The notes beneath the pieces are model-generated. The model was not told the origin of the DNA and searched no databases. It was given only the letters and a program-made list of their open reading frames with translations. From Streptomyces fructofermentans (GTDB taxonomy: Bacteria > Actinomycetota > Actinomycetes > Streptomycetales > Streptomycetaceae), in assembly GCF_014651055.1 (NCBI RefSeq), contig NZ_BMWD01000031.1, positions 39,031 through 103,030 of the forward strand: 64,000 nt of DNA, written 5' to 3'. A program made the position numbers and the translations under genes. Within the stretch, counting starts at the first letter, position 1, and each line of letters starts with the position of its first letter. Below, one piece after another: positions 22,741-31,854 of the stretch.

Positions 22741-24468
22741 ATGGGGTTCACGAGCCGAACCGTCGCGGAACTCGTACGGCTCAGGTGGGACGACCACCGG
22801 CCGGGACTGTGGTTCGAGGGGCGCTGCCGGACGCACCACGAGGTGGCGGCCGGCGCGGCGGCGCGCGCGGCGCTGCTGCGCGACCTGCTGCCCTCCGGCG
22901 CCGAGCCGCACGTGGGCGTGCTGCTCGACAACACCCCCGAGTACCCGATGTGGCTGGGTGCCGCCGCGCTCTCGGGCGCGGCCGTCGCCGGCATCAACCC
23001 CACCCGCCGCGGTGCCGAGCTGGCCCGCGACATCCTGCACACCGAGTGCCGCGTCCTGGTCACCGAGCGGGCCCATCTGCCGCTCCTCGACGGGCTCGAC
23101 CTGCCCGGCGTCCGGCTGCTGGTGACCGACACCCCGGCCTACACGGACCTCCTCGCGCCGTACGCGGGCGCCTCGCCCGACACGGCGGACGCGGCCCCGG
23201 AGCGCAGGCTGCTCCTCTACTTCACCTCCGGTTCCACCGGCGCGCCCAAGGCCGCGATCTGCTCGCAGGGCCGGCTTGCGGAGGCCGGCCGCTCGCTCGT
23301 CGATCACTTCGGCGTGCGCGCGGACGACGTCCACTACATCTGCATGCCCCTCTTCCACGGCAACGCGGTCATCGCCGACTGGGCGCCCGCGCTCGCGGCG
23401 GGCGCCGGTGTCGCGCTGCGGCGCCGCTTCTCGGCCTCCGGGTTCCTGACGGACGTACGGACCTACGGGGCCACGTACTTCACCTACGTCGGCCGGGCCG
23501 TGCAGTACGTCCTGGCGACCCCCGCCCGCCCGGACGACCGGGACAACCCGCTGCGCGTCGGCTTCGGCACGGAGGCGGGAGCGGTGGACGCGGCCGCGTT
23601 CGAGGCGCGGTTCGGGGTGCGGCTGGTGGAGGGGTACGGATCGACGGAGGGCGGCGCCGCGATCCAGCGGGCGCCCGGGACGCCGAGAGCGGCGATCGGC
23701 CGTGCGGCCCCCGGCGACGACCTGGCGGTGGTCGACCCGGTCAGCCGCGAGGAATGCCCCGCGGCGCTCTTCTCCGCCGACGGCAGGCTCCTCAACGGGC
23801 ACGCGGCCATAGGGGAGTTGGTGAACCGCGGCCCGCACCGCTTCGAGGGGTACTGGCGCAACGCGGAGGCGGAGGCCGCGCGGCGCGGGCACGGGCGCGG
23901 GCCGGCCCGCCCGGACGCGGCGGCCGACGGCGACTGGTACTGGACCGGCGACCTCTTCTACCGTGACGCCGACGGGTTCCTGTACTTCGCGGGGCGCACG
24001 GACGACCGGCTCCGCGTCGACAGCGAGAACCTGGCCGCCGCGATGATCGAGGACATCCTCGCCCGGTACGGGGACGCCACCGCCGCGGCGGTCTACGCCG
24101 TGCCCGATCCGGTCGCCGGGGACCAGGTGATGGCGGCCCTGGCACTGCGGGAGGGAGCCGCCTTCGACCCCGGCGCCTTCGCCGGATTCCTGGCCGGACA
24201 GGCCGACCTCGGGACGAAGATGGCACCCAGGTTCGTACGGATCGTGCCGCGCATGCCCGTCACCGCCACCAACAAGATCCACCGGGTCGGGCTGCGCCGC
24301 GACGGCTTCCGGTGCGCCGACCCCGTCTGGTGGCGGCCCCCGGGGGAGACGGCGTACCGGCCGCTGGACGACGCGGACCTCGCGGGACTGCTGGCCGAGT
24401 ACCGGGCCCGCGGACGCGAGGACCTGCCGGCAGGGGTGGGGCTGGGCATACCCCGGGACCCCCGCTGA
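22741..24468 (+). CDS. Acyl-CoA synthetase (AMP-forming ligase)
   Basis: A 575-residue ANL-superfamily enzyme. P-loop YFTSGSTGAPKAA (about 160-172), A5 motif EGYGSTEGG, A7 YWTGDLFYRDADGFLYFAGR with the hinge after TDDRLR, and C-terminal catalytic Lys in TATNKIHRVGL. It activates a carboxylic acid, probably a medium or long chain fatty acid, to the acyl-CoA. An in-frame ATG at 22714 would place a rare TTA Leu codon in the mRNA; the ATG at 22741 fits the domain better and lies 8 nt after a TATGGT box. Not in an obvious operon. Confidence 0.88.
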   Translation: MGFTSRTVAELVRLRWDDHRPGLWFEGRCRTHHEVAAGAAARAALLRDLLPSGAEPHVGVLLDNTPEYPMWLGAAALSGAAVAGINPTRRGAELARDILHTECRVLVTERAHLPLLDGLDLPGVRLLVTDTPAYTDLLAPYAGASPDTADAAPERRLLLYFTSGSTGAPKAAICSQGRLAEAGRSLVDHFGVRADDVHYICMPLFHGNAVIADWAPALAAGAGVALRRRFSASGFLTDVRTYGATYFTYVGRAVQYVLATPARPDDRDNPLRVGFGTEAGAVDAAAFEARFGVRLVEGYGSTEGGAAIQRAPGTPRAAIGRAAPGDDLAVVDPVSREECPAALFSADGRLLNGHAAIGELVNRGPHRFEGYWRNAEAEAARRGHGRGPARPDAAADGDWYWTGDLFYRDADGFLYFAGRTDDRLRVDSENLAAAMIEDILARYGDATAAAVYAVPDPVAGDQVMAALALREGAAFDPGAFAGFLAGQADLGTKMAPRFVRIVPRMPVTATNKIHRVGLRRDGFRCADPVWWRPPGETAYRPLDDADLAGLLAEYRARGREDLPAGVGLGIPRDPR

Positions 24469-24497
24469 CCGTATGGTCCGGGCCCGGCGCGTCCGCC

Positions 24498-24503
24498 TAC
24501 CGT
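24498..24503 (+). promoter_or_regulatory. Putative -10 box, leaderless start of sensor kinase gene
   Basis: TACCGT ends 6 nt before the GTG at 24510 and there is no ribosome site, consistent with a transcript that starts at the GTG. Confidence 0.4.
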
Positions 24504-24509
24504 GGGCGC

Positions 24510-25775
24510 GTGATCGACTTCCGCGGGAGGAACCCGCTGCGCGCCGCCGGCTATCTCGGCACCGGAGTGCTCGTGGGCGTCCCGCTGCTCGCCGGGCTGC
24601 TCGTGCTCGGGGGTGTCGGCACGGCCCTGTCGGTCGTGCTCGTGGGGCTGCCGCTGCTGGTCCTGCTGGCCCTGTCGGGCGTACCGGTCGGCGCGCTCGA
24701 ACGGCGACGGCTGCGACTGCTCGACCCGCGGCCCGTGCCCGGTCCGCACCGCACCCCGGCGGAGCCCGGCCTCGCCGCCTGGGCGGGGCTGCGGCTGACC
24801 GAGCAGGCCACCTGGCGCGAACTGGCGTACGCCGTGCTGCTCGCACTCGTGCTGTGGCCCCTCGACCTGCTGGTCCTGACGCTCACCCTGGTCGTGCCCG
24901 GCGCGATGGCCGGCGCGCCGGTGCAACTCGCGCTCTCCGGCGGGGACACCCGGCTCGTGAAGCTCTGGCGCATCGACGGGTACCCCGAGGCCGTCCTGTG
25001 CGCAGCGGCCGGGGCGGCCCTCCTCCTCGCCCTGCTGTGGCCCCTCGTGCTGTACGCGGGAGCCCGCGCCGCGCTCGCCCGGCTGCTCCTCGCCCCGCGC
25101 GAGGCCGAGGACGGGCACCGGCTGGCCGAGGTGACCCGCTCCAGGGCCCGGCTGGTCGCGGCCTTCGACGCGGAACGCCGGCGCATCGAGCGCGATCTGC
25201 ACGACGGCGCGCAGCAGCGCCTGGTCGCCCTGACGATGACGCTCGGACTGGCCCGCCTCGACGCCCCGCCGGCGCTCGCCGGACGCCTCGCCGCCGCCCA
25301 CGAGGAGGCGGGCCTGGTGCTCGGCGAACTGCGGGAGCTGATCCACGGCATCCACCCCCAGGTGCTCGCGGACTACGGGCTCGCGGACGCGGTCGCCGAC
25401 GCCGCCGACCGGTCCGCCGTACCCGTGGAGGTCGCCCTGGACCTGCCCCGCTTCGCCGAGTCGGTCGAGTCCGCCGCGTACTTCGCGGTGCGGGAGGCCC
25501 TCGCCAACGCGGGCAGACACAGCGGAGCCACCCGGGTGCGGATCGACGGGTCGTACGACACCGGCGGCGGAGATCGTGGCGCGGGGGCGGGTGAGGGCGG
25601 CCGGCTGTGGATCGAGGTGCGCGACGACGGCCGTGGCGGGGCCGATCCGGCCGCGGGCGGCGGCCTCACGGGGCTCGCCGACCGGCTCGCCGTGCTCGAT
25701 GGCACACTCGGCGTCACCAGCCCGCCCGGCGGGCCGACCGTCCTGCGTCTGGAGATCCCGTGCCCGATTCGCTGA
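24510..25775 (+). CDS. Two-component sensor histidine kinase (NarL/HisKA_3 type)
   Basis: A 421-residue membrane kinase. Four hydrophobic segments (about 15-35, 38-55, 110-138, 165-188) form a sensor domain of the kind found in many Streptomyces NarL-type kinases. The dimerisation helix carries the phospho-acceptor His in ERDLHDGAQQRL, and the HATPase_c domain has REALANAGRHSGA (N box) and VRDDGRGGADPAAGGGLTGLADRL (G boxes). Its stop overlaps the response regulator by 16 bp, marking a cognate pair. The signal is unknown; DesK-like and LiaS-like kinases have this layout. Confidence 0.9.
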   Translation: MIDFRGRNPLRAAGYLGTGVLVGVPLLAGLLVLGGVGTALSVVLVGLPLLVLLALSGVPVGALERRRLRLLDPRPVPGPHRTPAEPGLAAWAGLRLTEQATWRELAYAVLLALVLWPLDLLVLTLTLVVPGAMAGAPVQLALSGGDTRLVKLWRIDGYPEAVLCAAAGAALLLALLWPLVLYAGARAALARLLLAPREAEDGHRLAEVTRSRARLVAAFDAERRRIERDLHDGAQQRLVALTMTLGLARLDAPPALAGRLAAAHEEAGLVLGELRELIHGIHPQVLADYGLADAVADAADRSAVPVEVALDLPRFAESVESAAYFAVREALANAGRHSGATRVRIDGSYDTGGGDRGAGAGEGGRLWIEVRDDGRGGADPAAGGGLTGLADRLAVLDGTLGVTSPPGGPTVLRLEIPCPIR

Positions 25776-26413
25776 GGATCGTCCTCGCCGAGGACAGCGT
25801 GCTGCTGCGCGAGGGCCTCGTCGGCGTGCTCGCGCGCTTCGGGCACGAGGTCGTGGCGGCGGTCGGGGACGCCGACGAGCTGACCCGGGCCGTCGCGGTC
25901 CACGAACCCGGCCTGGTGGTCACCGATGTGCGGATGCCGCCGGGATTCCGCGACGAGGGGCTGCGGGCGGCGCTCGCGCTGCGCGCCGAACGGCCCGCGC
26001 TGCCGGTGCTGGTCCTCAGCCAGTACGTCCAGCGCGCCTACGCGGCCGAGCTGCTCGACACCGGGGACGGCACGGGCGTCGGCTATCTGCTGAAGGACCG
26101 GATCGGCCAGGTCGAGCAGTTCGCGCGGGCGGTGGAGCGGGTGGCCGCGGGCGGCACGGTCGTCGACCCCGAGGTCGTACGCCAGTTGCTGCGCAGGCGC
26201 CGCGACCCGCTCGCCGCGCTGACCCCGCGCGAGCGCGAGGTGCTGGGCCTGGTCGCCGAGGGCCGCTCGAACGGGGCGATCGCCCGCGAACTCGTCGTCA
26301 CCGAGGCCGCCGTCGGCAAGCACATCGGGAACATCCTGGCGAAGCTCGACCTGCCGCCGGCGCAGGACACCCACCGGCGGGTGCTGGCGGTGCTCGCGTA
26401 TCTGCGGGCCTGA
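25760..26413 (+). CDS. NarL/LuxR-type response regulator
   Basis: A 217-residue protein. The receiver domain (about 5-125) has the acidic pair AEDS, the phospho-acceptor Asp in VVTDVRMPP and the switch Lys in YLLKDRI. The C-terminal LuxR helix-turn-helix LTPREREVLGLVAEGRSNG...VGKHIGNILAKLDL binds DNA. It starts with GTG inside the kinase gene (16-bp overlap, GGAGA 6 nt upstream). Its targets are not evident; the nearest downstream feature is a tRNA on the other strand. Confidence 0.92.
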   Translation: MPDSLRIVLAEDSVLLREGLVGVLARFGHEVVAAVGDADELTRAVAVHEPGLVVTDVRMPPGFRDEGLRAALALRAERPALPVLVLSQYVQRAYAAELLDTGDGTGVGYLLKDRIGQVEQFARAVERVAAGGTVVDPEVVRQLLRRRRDPLAALTPREREVLGLVAEGRSNGAIARELVVTEAAVGKHIGNILAKLDLPPAQDTHRRVLAVLAYLRA

Positions 26414-26472
26414 GCCGCGCGCCGTGCCCCGGTGGCGGGGGCCGTCCCGCGGGGAGGGAGCCGCACAACGCT

Positions 26473-26505
26473 CGAAGGCCTCCGCTCAACGAGCGAAGGC
26501 CTTCG
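26473..26505 (-). terminator. Terminator of tRNA-Lys copy 2
   Basis: Outer 9-bp stem CGAAGGCCT/AGGCCTTCG and inner 5-bp stem CGCTC/GAGCG with loop AAC, 6 nt beyond the tRNA 3' end. Confidence 0.75.
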
Positions 26506-26510
26506 GTCTG

Positions 26511-26584
26511 TGCGCCGCCAGGGACTCGAACCCCGGACCCGCTGATTAAGAGTCAGCTGCTCTAACCAACTGAGCTAGCGGCGC
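26511..26584 (-). tRNA. tRNA-Lys (anticodon CTT), copy 2
   Basis: A 74-nt gene identical base for base to the copies at 18013 and 41348, with its own distinct downstream hairpin. Confidence 0.97.
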
Positions 26585-26679
26585 ATGACTCCCGCCGTCC
26601 GCTTTCGCGGCCGGCGACAGAGAAAATACTACCTGGTCCGCGGGGGTGCTGCGGACCACCCGTGTGTGCGCCGGGCCAC

Positions 26680-27438
26680 TCAGATCGCGAGGGAGAGCAG
26701 TACCGGTGCCGCGCCCCGGTTCAGCGTGTCCGCCGCCTCGCGCAGCCGGTGGGCGTGGGCCACCGGGAGGGAGAGGGCGAGGCAGCCCACGGCGGAGCCG
26801 GCCGTGATGGGCACCGCCGCGCACACCGTGCCGATCGCGTACTCCTGGAGGTCGAGCACGGGCACGGTGGGGGCCTGCGCGTCGAGCCGGGACAGCAGCA
26901 CCCGCTCGTTCGTGATCGTGCGCGAGGTGAGGCGGGCCATCTTGTGGCGGGCGAGGTGGTCGCGCCGGCCATTGAGGTCGAGCTGGCCGAGAAGGCTCTT
27001 GCCGATCGCGCTGGCGTGGGCGGCGGAGCGGAAGTCCACCCACTCGTTGACGGCCGGGGTGGCCGGGCCCTCGGCGCACTGCGTCACGCGGATCTCGCCG
27101 TCCACGTACCGGCTGATGTAGACGGCGGCGCCGACCGAGTCGCGCAGCCGGTCGAGGGTCCGCTGGAGCTGGTCGCGCAGGGCCGCGTCACGGTCGCGGG
27201 TGGAACCGAGCCTGCCGAAGGAGTCCCCGGTGACGTAAGCGCCGTCGGCGGTCTGCTCGACGTACCCCTCGCGGCGCAGCATGCGCAGGAGCGTGGTGAG
27301 CCGCTGCGTGCCGAGCCCGGTGTGGCCGGCGAGTTCGGCGTCGGTGACGCCGGTGGCGTGCCGTGCCACGGTCTCCAGGACGCGCAGGGCGTCCTGGGCC
27401 GAGTGGTACGGCACGGTCGGCTCGTGCTTCAGCGCCAC
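26680..27438 (-). CDS. IclR-family transcriptional regulator
   Basis: A 252-residue protein. The winged helix (about 10-75) has QDALRVLETVARHATGVTDAELAGHTGLGTQRLTTLLRMLRREGYV. The C-terminal effector domain shows HASAIGKSLLG (the classic IclR signature) and VCAAVPITAGSAVGCLALSLP. IclR proteins commonly sense aromatic or organic acids. It lies downstream of, and on the same strand as, the Ehu-type transporter genes with a 0.6-kb gap, so it is the likely regulator of that island. The GTG start has no strong ribosome site. A perfect TGGCATATGCCA palindrome lies 154 bp upstream. Confidence 0.88.
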   Translation of the reverse strand: MALKHEPTVPYHSAQDALRVLETVARHATGVTDAELAGHTGLGTQRLTTLLRMLRREGYVEQTADGAYVTGDSFGRLGSTRDRDAALRDQLQRTLDRLRDSVGAAVYISRYVDGEIRVTQCAEGPATPAVNEWVDFRSAAHASAIGKSLLGQLDLNGRRDHLARHKMARLTSRTITNERVLLSRLDAQAPTVPVLDLQEYAIGTVCAAVPITAGSAVGCLALSLPVAHAHRLREAADTLNRGAAPVLLSLAI

Positions 27439-28070
27439 GGTCGTCCCCTCGCGCTATTCGGCCCGGCTGTCACGACAAGGCGGCCCGGACGGCCGGGCTG
27501 TTTCCACGATAGCCGCCAAGAGGCCTGCGGGGAGGGGGTGTTGGCCGAATTGGTGAGGTGTTGCAGCCCTCCCAGCAGCGGGGCATTGCCCTGGCATATG
27601 CCAAAGTCATGACCCATTCGTTCCGTGGCGGGTCCGGCGGGACCGCCCGGCGCGGCCCCGCCGCCCTCACCACCGCCCGGCGGGAGGTCCGGCCCGATGC
27701 GCGGCCGGGGTGTCGTAGGAGCGGGCGCGCGGGGTCGTTCCCCAGGCGCGTGCGAACCGTGCGCCCGCGCCCCCTCGGCGCGGGCGCACGGATTTCTTCG
27801 GCACGCGGTGCCACGACGACGCGTCGGCGCCCCGCCGTGGACCGCCCGCCGTCGGACCGGCCCGCGGCGGCCGCCGGCCCGGACCGTCACCGGCCGGTGC
27901 CGCCCCCGGCCCGGACCCCGCCGGGGTCCAGGCCGTCGCGCACGGGCCCGTCACGGGTCGCCGCGGGCCGGACCGGCGTCGGCCGGACCGGCGTCGGCCG
28001 GACCGAAGTCAGCCGGAGCGACGGCGGGCCAACCGACCCCGGCCTGACCGCGGAGGCAGGCCTCGCCCGG
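27439..28070. other. 632-bp gap between IclR gene and ehuA
   Basis: The left ~180 bp are moderately AT-rich and hold the probable IclR promoter, with the palindrome TGGCATATGCCA at 27592-27603. The right ~400 bp are GC-rich without a gene and end in three tandem 15-bp units (27967-28011) close to the ehuA stop. Confidence 0.5.
27592..27603. promoter_or_regulatory. Perfect 12-bp palindrome TGGCATATGCCA
   Basis: Upstream of the IclR gene. The core GGCATATGCC recurs at 42203-42212 upstream of the prim-pol-like gene, and both copies are preceded by TTGCC. The cognate protein is unknown. Confidence 0.45.
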
Positions 28071-28901
28071 TCACCGCACCGCGCCGAGGAACTCCCGGGT
28101 CCGTGCGTGCTCCGGGTCGCCGAAGATCTGCTCCGGCGGGCCGGACTCCAGGACGCGGCCCGCGTCGAACATCAGCACCTGGTCCGAGATGTCCCGGGCG
28201 AAGTTCATCTCGTGGGTCACGCACACCATCGTGATGTCGGTCGTGCGGGCGATGTCCCGCAGCACGTCCAGCACGCCCGCGACCAGCTCGGGGTCGAGCG
28301 CGGACGTCACCTCGTCGAGCAGCAGCACCTGCGGCCGCATCGCCAGCGCCCGGGCTATCGCGACGCGCTGCTGCTGACCGCCGGAGAGCTGTCCCGGGTA
28401 CTTGTCCACGTGCTCGGACAGCCCCACCAGTTCCAGCAGTTCGCGGGCCCGCTCCTCGGCCGCGTCCCTGGACAGGCCCAGCACGGTGACCGGGGCCTCC
28501 GTGATGTTGCGCAGCACCTTCATGTTGGGGAAGAGGTTGAACTGCTGGAAGACCATCCCGATGTTCTTGCGGACCTCGCGGACGTGCTTCTCGCCGGCCG
28601 GGACCAGCCGGCCGTTCCTCTCCTCGTGGGAGAGGTATTCGCCGTTGACCTTGATCGTGCCCTCGTCGGGCTTGGTCAGGGTCATCAGCAGCCGCAGGAT
28701 CGTCGTCTTGCCGGAGCCGGACGGACCGATCAGCGTGACGTGCTTGCCGGAGGCGACGGAGAAGTCGAGCTCGTCGAGGACCGTGTTGGCGCCGAAGCGC
28801 TTGGTGACCCTGTCGAAGCGGATCAGCTCGCTGCCGTCGACCGCCGGGTTGGCGGAGGGGTCGGCGCCGGGCTCTTTCATCAGGGGGGTGTCAGCGGACA
28901 A
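28071..28901 (-). CDS. ehuA: EhuA-like amino-acid ABC transporter ATPase
   Basis: A 276-residue ATPase of the polar amino-acid uptake family. Walker A LIGPSGSGKTT, Q-loop VFQQFNLFP, signature LSGGQQQRVAIARAL, Walker B VLLLDEVTSALD and the H-loop in CVTHEMNFA are intact. The TTG at 28901, 8 nt after GGAG and overlapping ehuD by 11 bp, was preferred to an ATG at 28880 without a ribosome site. It is the last gene of the four-gene importer. The Ehu name reflects ectoine/hydroxyectoine transporter homology; the real substrate here is not established. Confidence 0.88.
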   Translation of the reverse strand: MSADTPLMKEPGADPSANPAVDGSELIRFDRVTKRFGANTVLDELDFSVASGKHVTLIGPSGSGKTTILRLLMTLTKPDEGTIKVNGEYLSHEERNGRLVPAGEKHVREVRKNIGMVFQQFNLFPNMKVLRNITEAPVTVLGLSRDAAEERARELLELVGLSEHVDKYPGQLSGGQQQRVAIARALAMRPQVLLLDEVTSALDPELVAGVLDVLRDIARTTDITMVCVTHEMNFARDISDQVLMFDAGRVLESGPPEQIFGDPEHARTREFLGAVR

Positions 28902-29541
28902 GACGTCGCTCCAGGGCTCGCATGAGGAGGGAAGCGGGATAGGAAATGAGGATGAAGGCCACGCCGATGACCGTGAGCGGCTCGGTGAACTGGAAGTTCT
29001 GCTGCGAGAACAGACGTGCCTCGCCGAGCATCTCCAGAACGGTGATCGCCATGAGCATGGGCGTGTCCTTGAGCATCGAGATGACGTAGTTGCCCAGCGC
29101 GGGCACCACCCGGCGGATCGCCTGCGGCAGGATCACCGCGGTCCAGGTCCGGGTCACGGGCAGGTTGAGTGCCGTGGCCGCTTCCCACTGGCCGGCCGGC
29201 ACGCCCTCGATGCCGGCCCGGTAGACCTGCATCGTGTACGTCGAGTAGTGCAGTCCGATGGCGACGACCCCGGTGGTCATCGCGGAGAGCGTCAGTCCCC
29301 ACTCGGGCAGCACGTAGAAGAGGAAGAAGAGCTGCACCAGCAGCGGGGTGTTCCGGACGAACTCCGTGACCACCCCCACCGGCCAGCGGACCCAGCGGCT
29401 CGGCGTCCGCATCAGCAGCGCCCACACCAGGCCGAGGGCGAACGAGATCAGCGATCCGAGCACCAGGGCCTGCAGGGTGATCAGCAGTCCGTCCCAGAAG
29501 TGCGGCATGAAGTCGCCGACGGCACTCCAGTCCCAGTTCAT
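28891..29541 (-). CDS. ehuD: EhuD-like ABC permease (HisM type)
   Basis: A 216-residue inner-membrane permease with about five TM helices. The EAA loop (EAATALNLPVTRTWTAVILPQAIRRVVPALGN) contacts the ATPase. The ATG overlaps the ehuC stop by 4 bp (ATGA). It forms the translocation pore with EhuC. Confidence 0.9.
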   Translation of the reverse strand: MNWDWSAVGDFMPHFWDGLLITLQALVLGSLISFALGLVWALLMRTPSRWVRWPVGVVTEFVRNTPLLVQLFFLFYVLPEWGLTLSAMTTGVVAIGLHYSTYTMQVYRAGIEGVPAGQWEAATALNLPVTRTWTAVILPQAIRRVVPALGNYVISMLKDTPMLMAITVLEMLGEARLFSQQNFQFTEPLTVIGVAFILISYPASLLMRALERRLVR

Positions 29542-30257
29542 GCGGCACCTCCGCCGACTCCGGTGGTCTCGGGGCGGCGCAGCTCCCGCTGCGACACACC
29601 CGGCTCGGGCACGCGTCCGACCCCGGCCTTCAGCCGTTTCTCCAGACCGCGCATGAGCCGCGTGAGCAGGAAGGCGATCACGAAGTAGATCAGGAGGATG
29701 TACGTGTAGATCTCCGCGCTCTCCTGGAGCGCGAGCCGCACCAGGTTGCCGCTGAAGGCCAGGTCGCCCATGCCCATCACGGACACCAGGGCGGTGCCCT
29801 TGAGCAGCTCGACCAGCAGGTTCGAGAACGGCGGGATCATCTCGGGCACCGCCTGCGGCAGCAGGATCAGCCGCAGCCGCTGCCAGGGGGTGAAGCTCAG
29901 GGCGACACCACCCTCGACCTGGGCCGGGTCCACGGCGTCCAGGGCGCCGCGCACGATCTCGGAGCCGTACGCCCCGTAGGTCAGGCCCAGCGCGAGCGTG
30001 CCCGCCCAGAGCGGGACGAGCTGCCAGCCGAAGGCGGGTGGCAGCACGAAGAACACCCAGAAGATCATGATGAGGGCCGAGGTGCCCCGGAACACCTCGG
30101 TGTAGAAGCCCGCGAGGAAGCGGACGATCCGCAGCCGGTGGGTGCGCGCGATCCCGACCGTGAAGGAGACGGCCGCGGCCAGCAGGCCGCTGAGCACCAG
30201 GAGCTGGACGGTGGTCCAGATCCCCTTGAGCACGAGTTCCCAGAGTCCTGACGTCAT
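29538..30257 (-). CDS. ehuC: EhuC-like ABC permease (HisM type)
   Basis: A 239-residue permease, paralogous to the neighbouring EhuD-like protein. TM helices lie at about 13-35, 55-80, 88-105 and 175-205, with the EAA-type loop VEGGVALSFTPWQRLRLILLP before the last helices. A start/stop overlap of 4 bp with ehuB indicates translational coupling. Confidence 0.9.
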   Translation of the reverse strand: MTSGLWELVLKGIWTTVQLLVLSGLLAAAVSFTVGIARTHRLRIVRFLAGFYTEVFRGTSALIMIFWVFFVLPPAFGWQLVPLWAGTLALGLTYGAYGSEIVRGALDAVDPAQVEGGVALSFTPWQRLRLILLPQAVPEMIPPFSNLLVELLKGTALVSVMGMGDLAFSGNLVRLALQESAEIYTYILLIYFVIAFLLTRLMRGLEKRLKAGVGRVPEPGVSQRELRRPETTGVGGGAA

Positions 30258-31159
30258 CCGCGGCAGAGCTCCTTCGCGGTCATGTCCGTCATCTCGTTCT
30301 CGGTGAAGCCGAAGGGCCGCAGCACGCGCAGGAGTTCGCCGCTCCTCTTCATCGAGTGCAGCTCCTTGTTGAAGGCGTCCCGCAGCGCGGTCTCCGTCGG
30401 CCGGAACGCGAACCCGCCGCCGTCGGTGTGCGGCCTGCCGTCCACGAGGGGTGCGAACGGCTCGGTGGACTCGGCCTTGCGGGACTTCCTGACGACCTCA
30501 CGGGTGGTCAGGGCCGTGCCGGCGAAGACGTCGACACGGCCGGCCTCGACGGCGTTGAGGCCCGCGACCTGGTCCGGGACGATCAGGATGTCGCTCTCGT
30601 CGTACCCGGCGTCGACCGCGTACTGGATCTCGGCGTACCCCGTGCCGGTGGCGAACCTCGCCTTCGACCGCACGACGTCCCCGTAGTCGCGCAGGTTCTT
30701 CGGGTTGCCCTTGCGCACGATGAACGAGTCGAGCATCTGGTAGTCGGGATCGGAGAAGATCACCTGCCGGCAGCGCTCGGCGTTGATGTACATCCCGGCC
30801 GCGACGACGTCGAACTGCTGGGAGTTCAGGCCGGGGATGAGCGAGCCGAACTCCGTCGGCACCGGCTGGACGCTGTCGACGCCCAGCCTCCCGAAGATCA
30901 CCCTCGCGAGTTCCGGGGCCTCGCCGGTCAGCCTGCCGTCCCTGTCGATGTAGCCGAAGGGGATCTCTCCGGCGATGCCCAGGCGGACGACGCCCTGGGC
31001 CTTCAACCGGTCCAGGAGGTCACCGCCCTCCGCGCCCGACGCCGACGCGACGCGGCTGCATCCGGCGGCGCCCAGCGCACCGAGGGCCGCGACGCCCGCG
31101 AGGAGCGAGCGGCGGCTCGGGCTGCGTATCTCTGCGTCGTTCCCATGTGGTGGAGCCAT
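30254..31159 (-). CDS. ehuB: EhuB-like periplasmic-type solute-binding lipoprotein
   Basis: A 301-residue SBP_bac_3 family binding protein. SRRSLLAG at about 15-22 is a twin-arginine motif and the lipobox GALGAAGC places the lipidated Cys at residue 34, so it is probably a Tat-exported lipoprotein. The ligand domain begins RLGIAGEIPFGYIDRDGRLTG, typical for amino-acid and ectoine receptors. The ATG at 31159 was chosen; an upstream in-frame ATG at 31192 also lacks a clear ribosome site. It is divergent from the DUF3830 gene with a 97-bp shared promoter region. Ectoine-type specificity is only a family inference. Confidence 0.85.
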   Translation of the reverse strand: MAPPHGNDAEIRSPSRRSLLAGVAALGALGAAGCSRVASASGAEGGDLLDRLKAQGVVRLGIAGEIPFGYIDRDGRLTGEAPELARVIFGRLGVDSVQPVPTEFGSLIPGLNSQQFDVVAAGMYINAERCRQVIFSDPDYQMLDSFIVRKGNPKNLRDYGDVVRSKARFATGTGYAEIQYAVDAGYDESDILIVPDQVAGLNAVEAGRVDVFAGTALTTREVVRKSRKAESTEPFAPLVDGRPHTDGGGFAFRPTETALRDAFNKELHSMKRSGELLRVLRPFGFTENEMTDMTAKELCRG

Positions 31160-31256
31160 GGCCGCGCGGCTACCCCGGACGACGCCGGTCATGCGGATCA
31201 ATTCGCGCCCCGATGACCCGGCGGGCGCCCTTGACCCCGGGTGGACCATGGAACGC

Positions 31257-31757
31257 ATGGCCGACCGCTACATCGACGTCTCCCTGTCCGAGCGCGGAGT
31301 CCACTGCACGGCGAGGCTCCTCGACGACCGCGCGCCGATCACCTGCGGGGCGGTGTGGGACGCGCTGCCGCTGAGCGGTGACGTCTACCACGCGAAGTAC
31401 GCCCGCAACGAGGTCTACGCCCTCTTCCCGGCGTTCGCGCCGGCCGAGCCGCCCCTGGAGAACCCCACCGTCACCCCCGTCCCGGGCGACCTCTGCTACT
31501 TCTCGTTCTCCGGCACGCAGCTGGCCACGCGGGCGTACGGGTACGGCGACGCACCCGGGGTGCGGGCCGGGGCGCCGGTGATCGACCTGGCCCTGTTCTA
31601 CGAGCGGAACAACCTGCTGCTCAACGGGGATGTCGGCTGGGTTCCCGGCATCGTCTGGGGCCAGGTCGTGGAGGGCCTGGACGCGATGGCCCGGGAGTGC
31701 AACGACCTGTGGCGCGCGGGAGCGCTGGGCGAGTCGCTGGCCTTCCGCCGGGCGTAG
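31257..31757 (+). CDS. DUF3830 family protein (cyclophilin-like fold)
   Basis: A 166-residue soluble protein. Recognisable DUF3830 stretches are RLLDDRAPITCGAVWDALP, DVYHAKYARNEVYALFP and VPGDLCYFSFSGTQL, then DLALFYERNNLLLNGDVGWVPG. The family has a cyclophilin-like beta-barrel fold and no established activity. It recurs beside ABC importers, amidases and Asp/Glu-racemase-like enzymes, as here, which suggests a role in handling the imported compound. An in-frame ATG at 31248 gives three extra residues. It is convergent with the amidase gene, the intervening 97 bp holding CCCGCAGGA repeats. Confidence 0.85.
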   Translation: MADRYIDVSLSERGVHCTARLLDDRAPITCGAVWDALPLSGDVYHAKYARNEVYALFPAFAPAEPPLENPTVTPVPGDLCYFSFSGTQLATRAYGYGDAPGVRAGAPVIDLALFYERNNLLLNGDVGWVPGIVWGQVVEGLDAMARECNDLWRAGALGESLAFRRA

Positions 31758-31854
31758 CCGCGGCGCCGACCGCAGGACCCGCAGAACCCGCAGGACCCGC
31801 AGATCCGCGGGCCCGTGACCGGGGACTGCCCCGCGGCGGTCTCCGGCGGGCGCC

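Noticed and set aside
28071..31159. Annotation of the importer as a proven ectoine transporter
   Set aside because: Only family resemblance supports it; ectoine breakdown genes are not present, so the name is kept as homology only.
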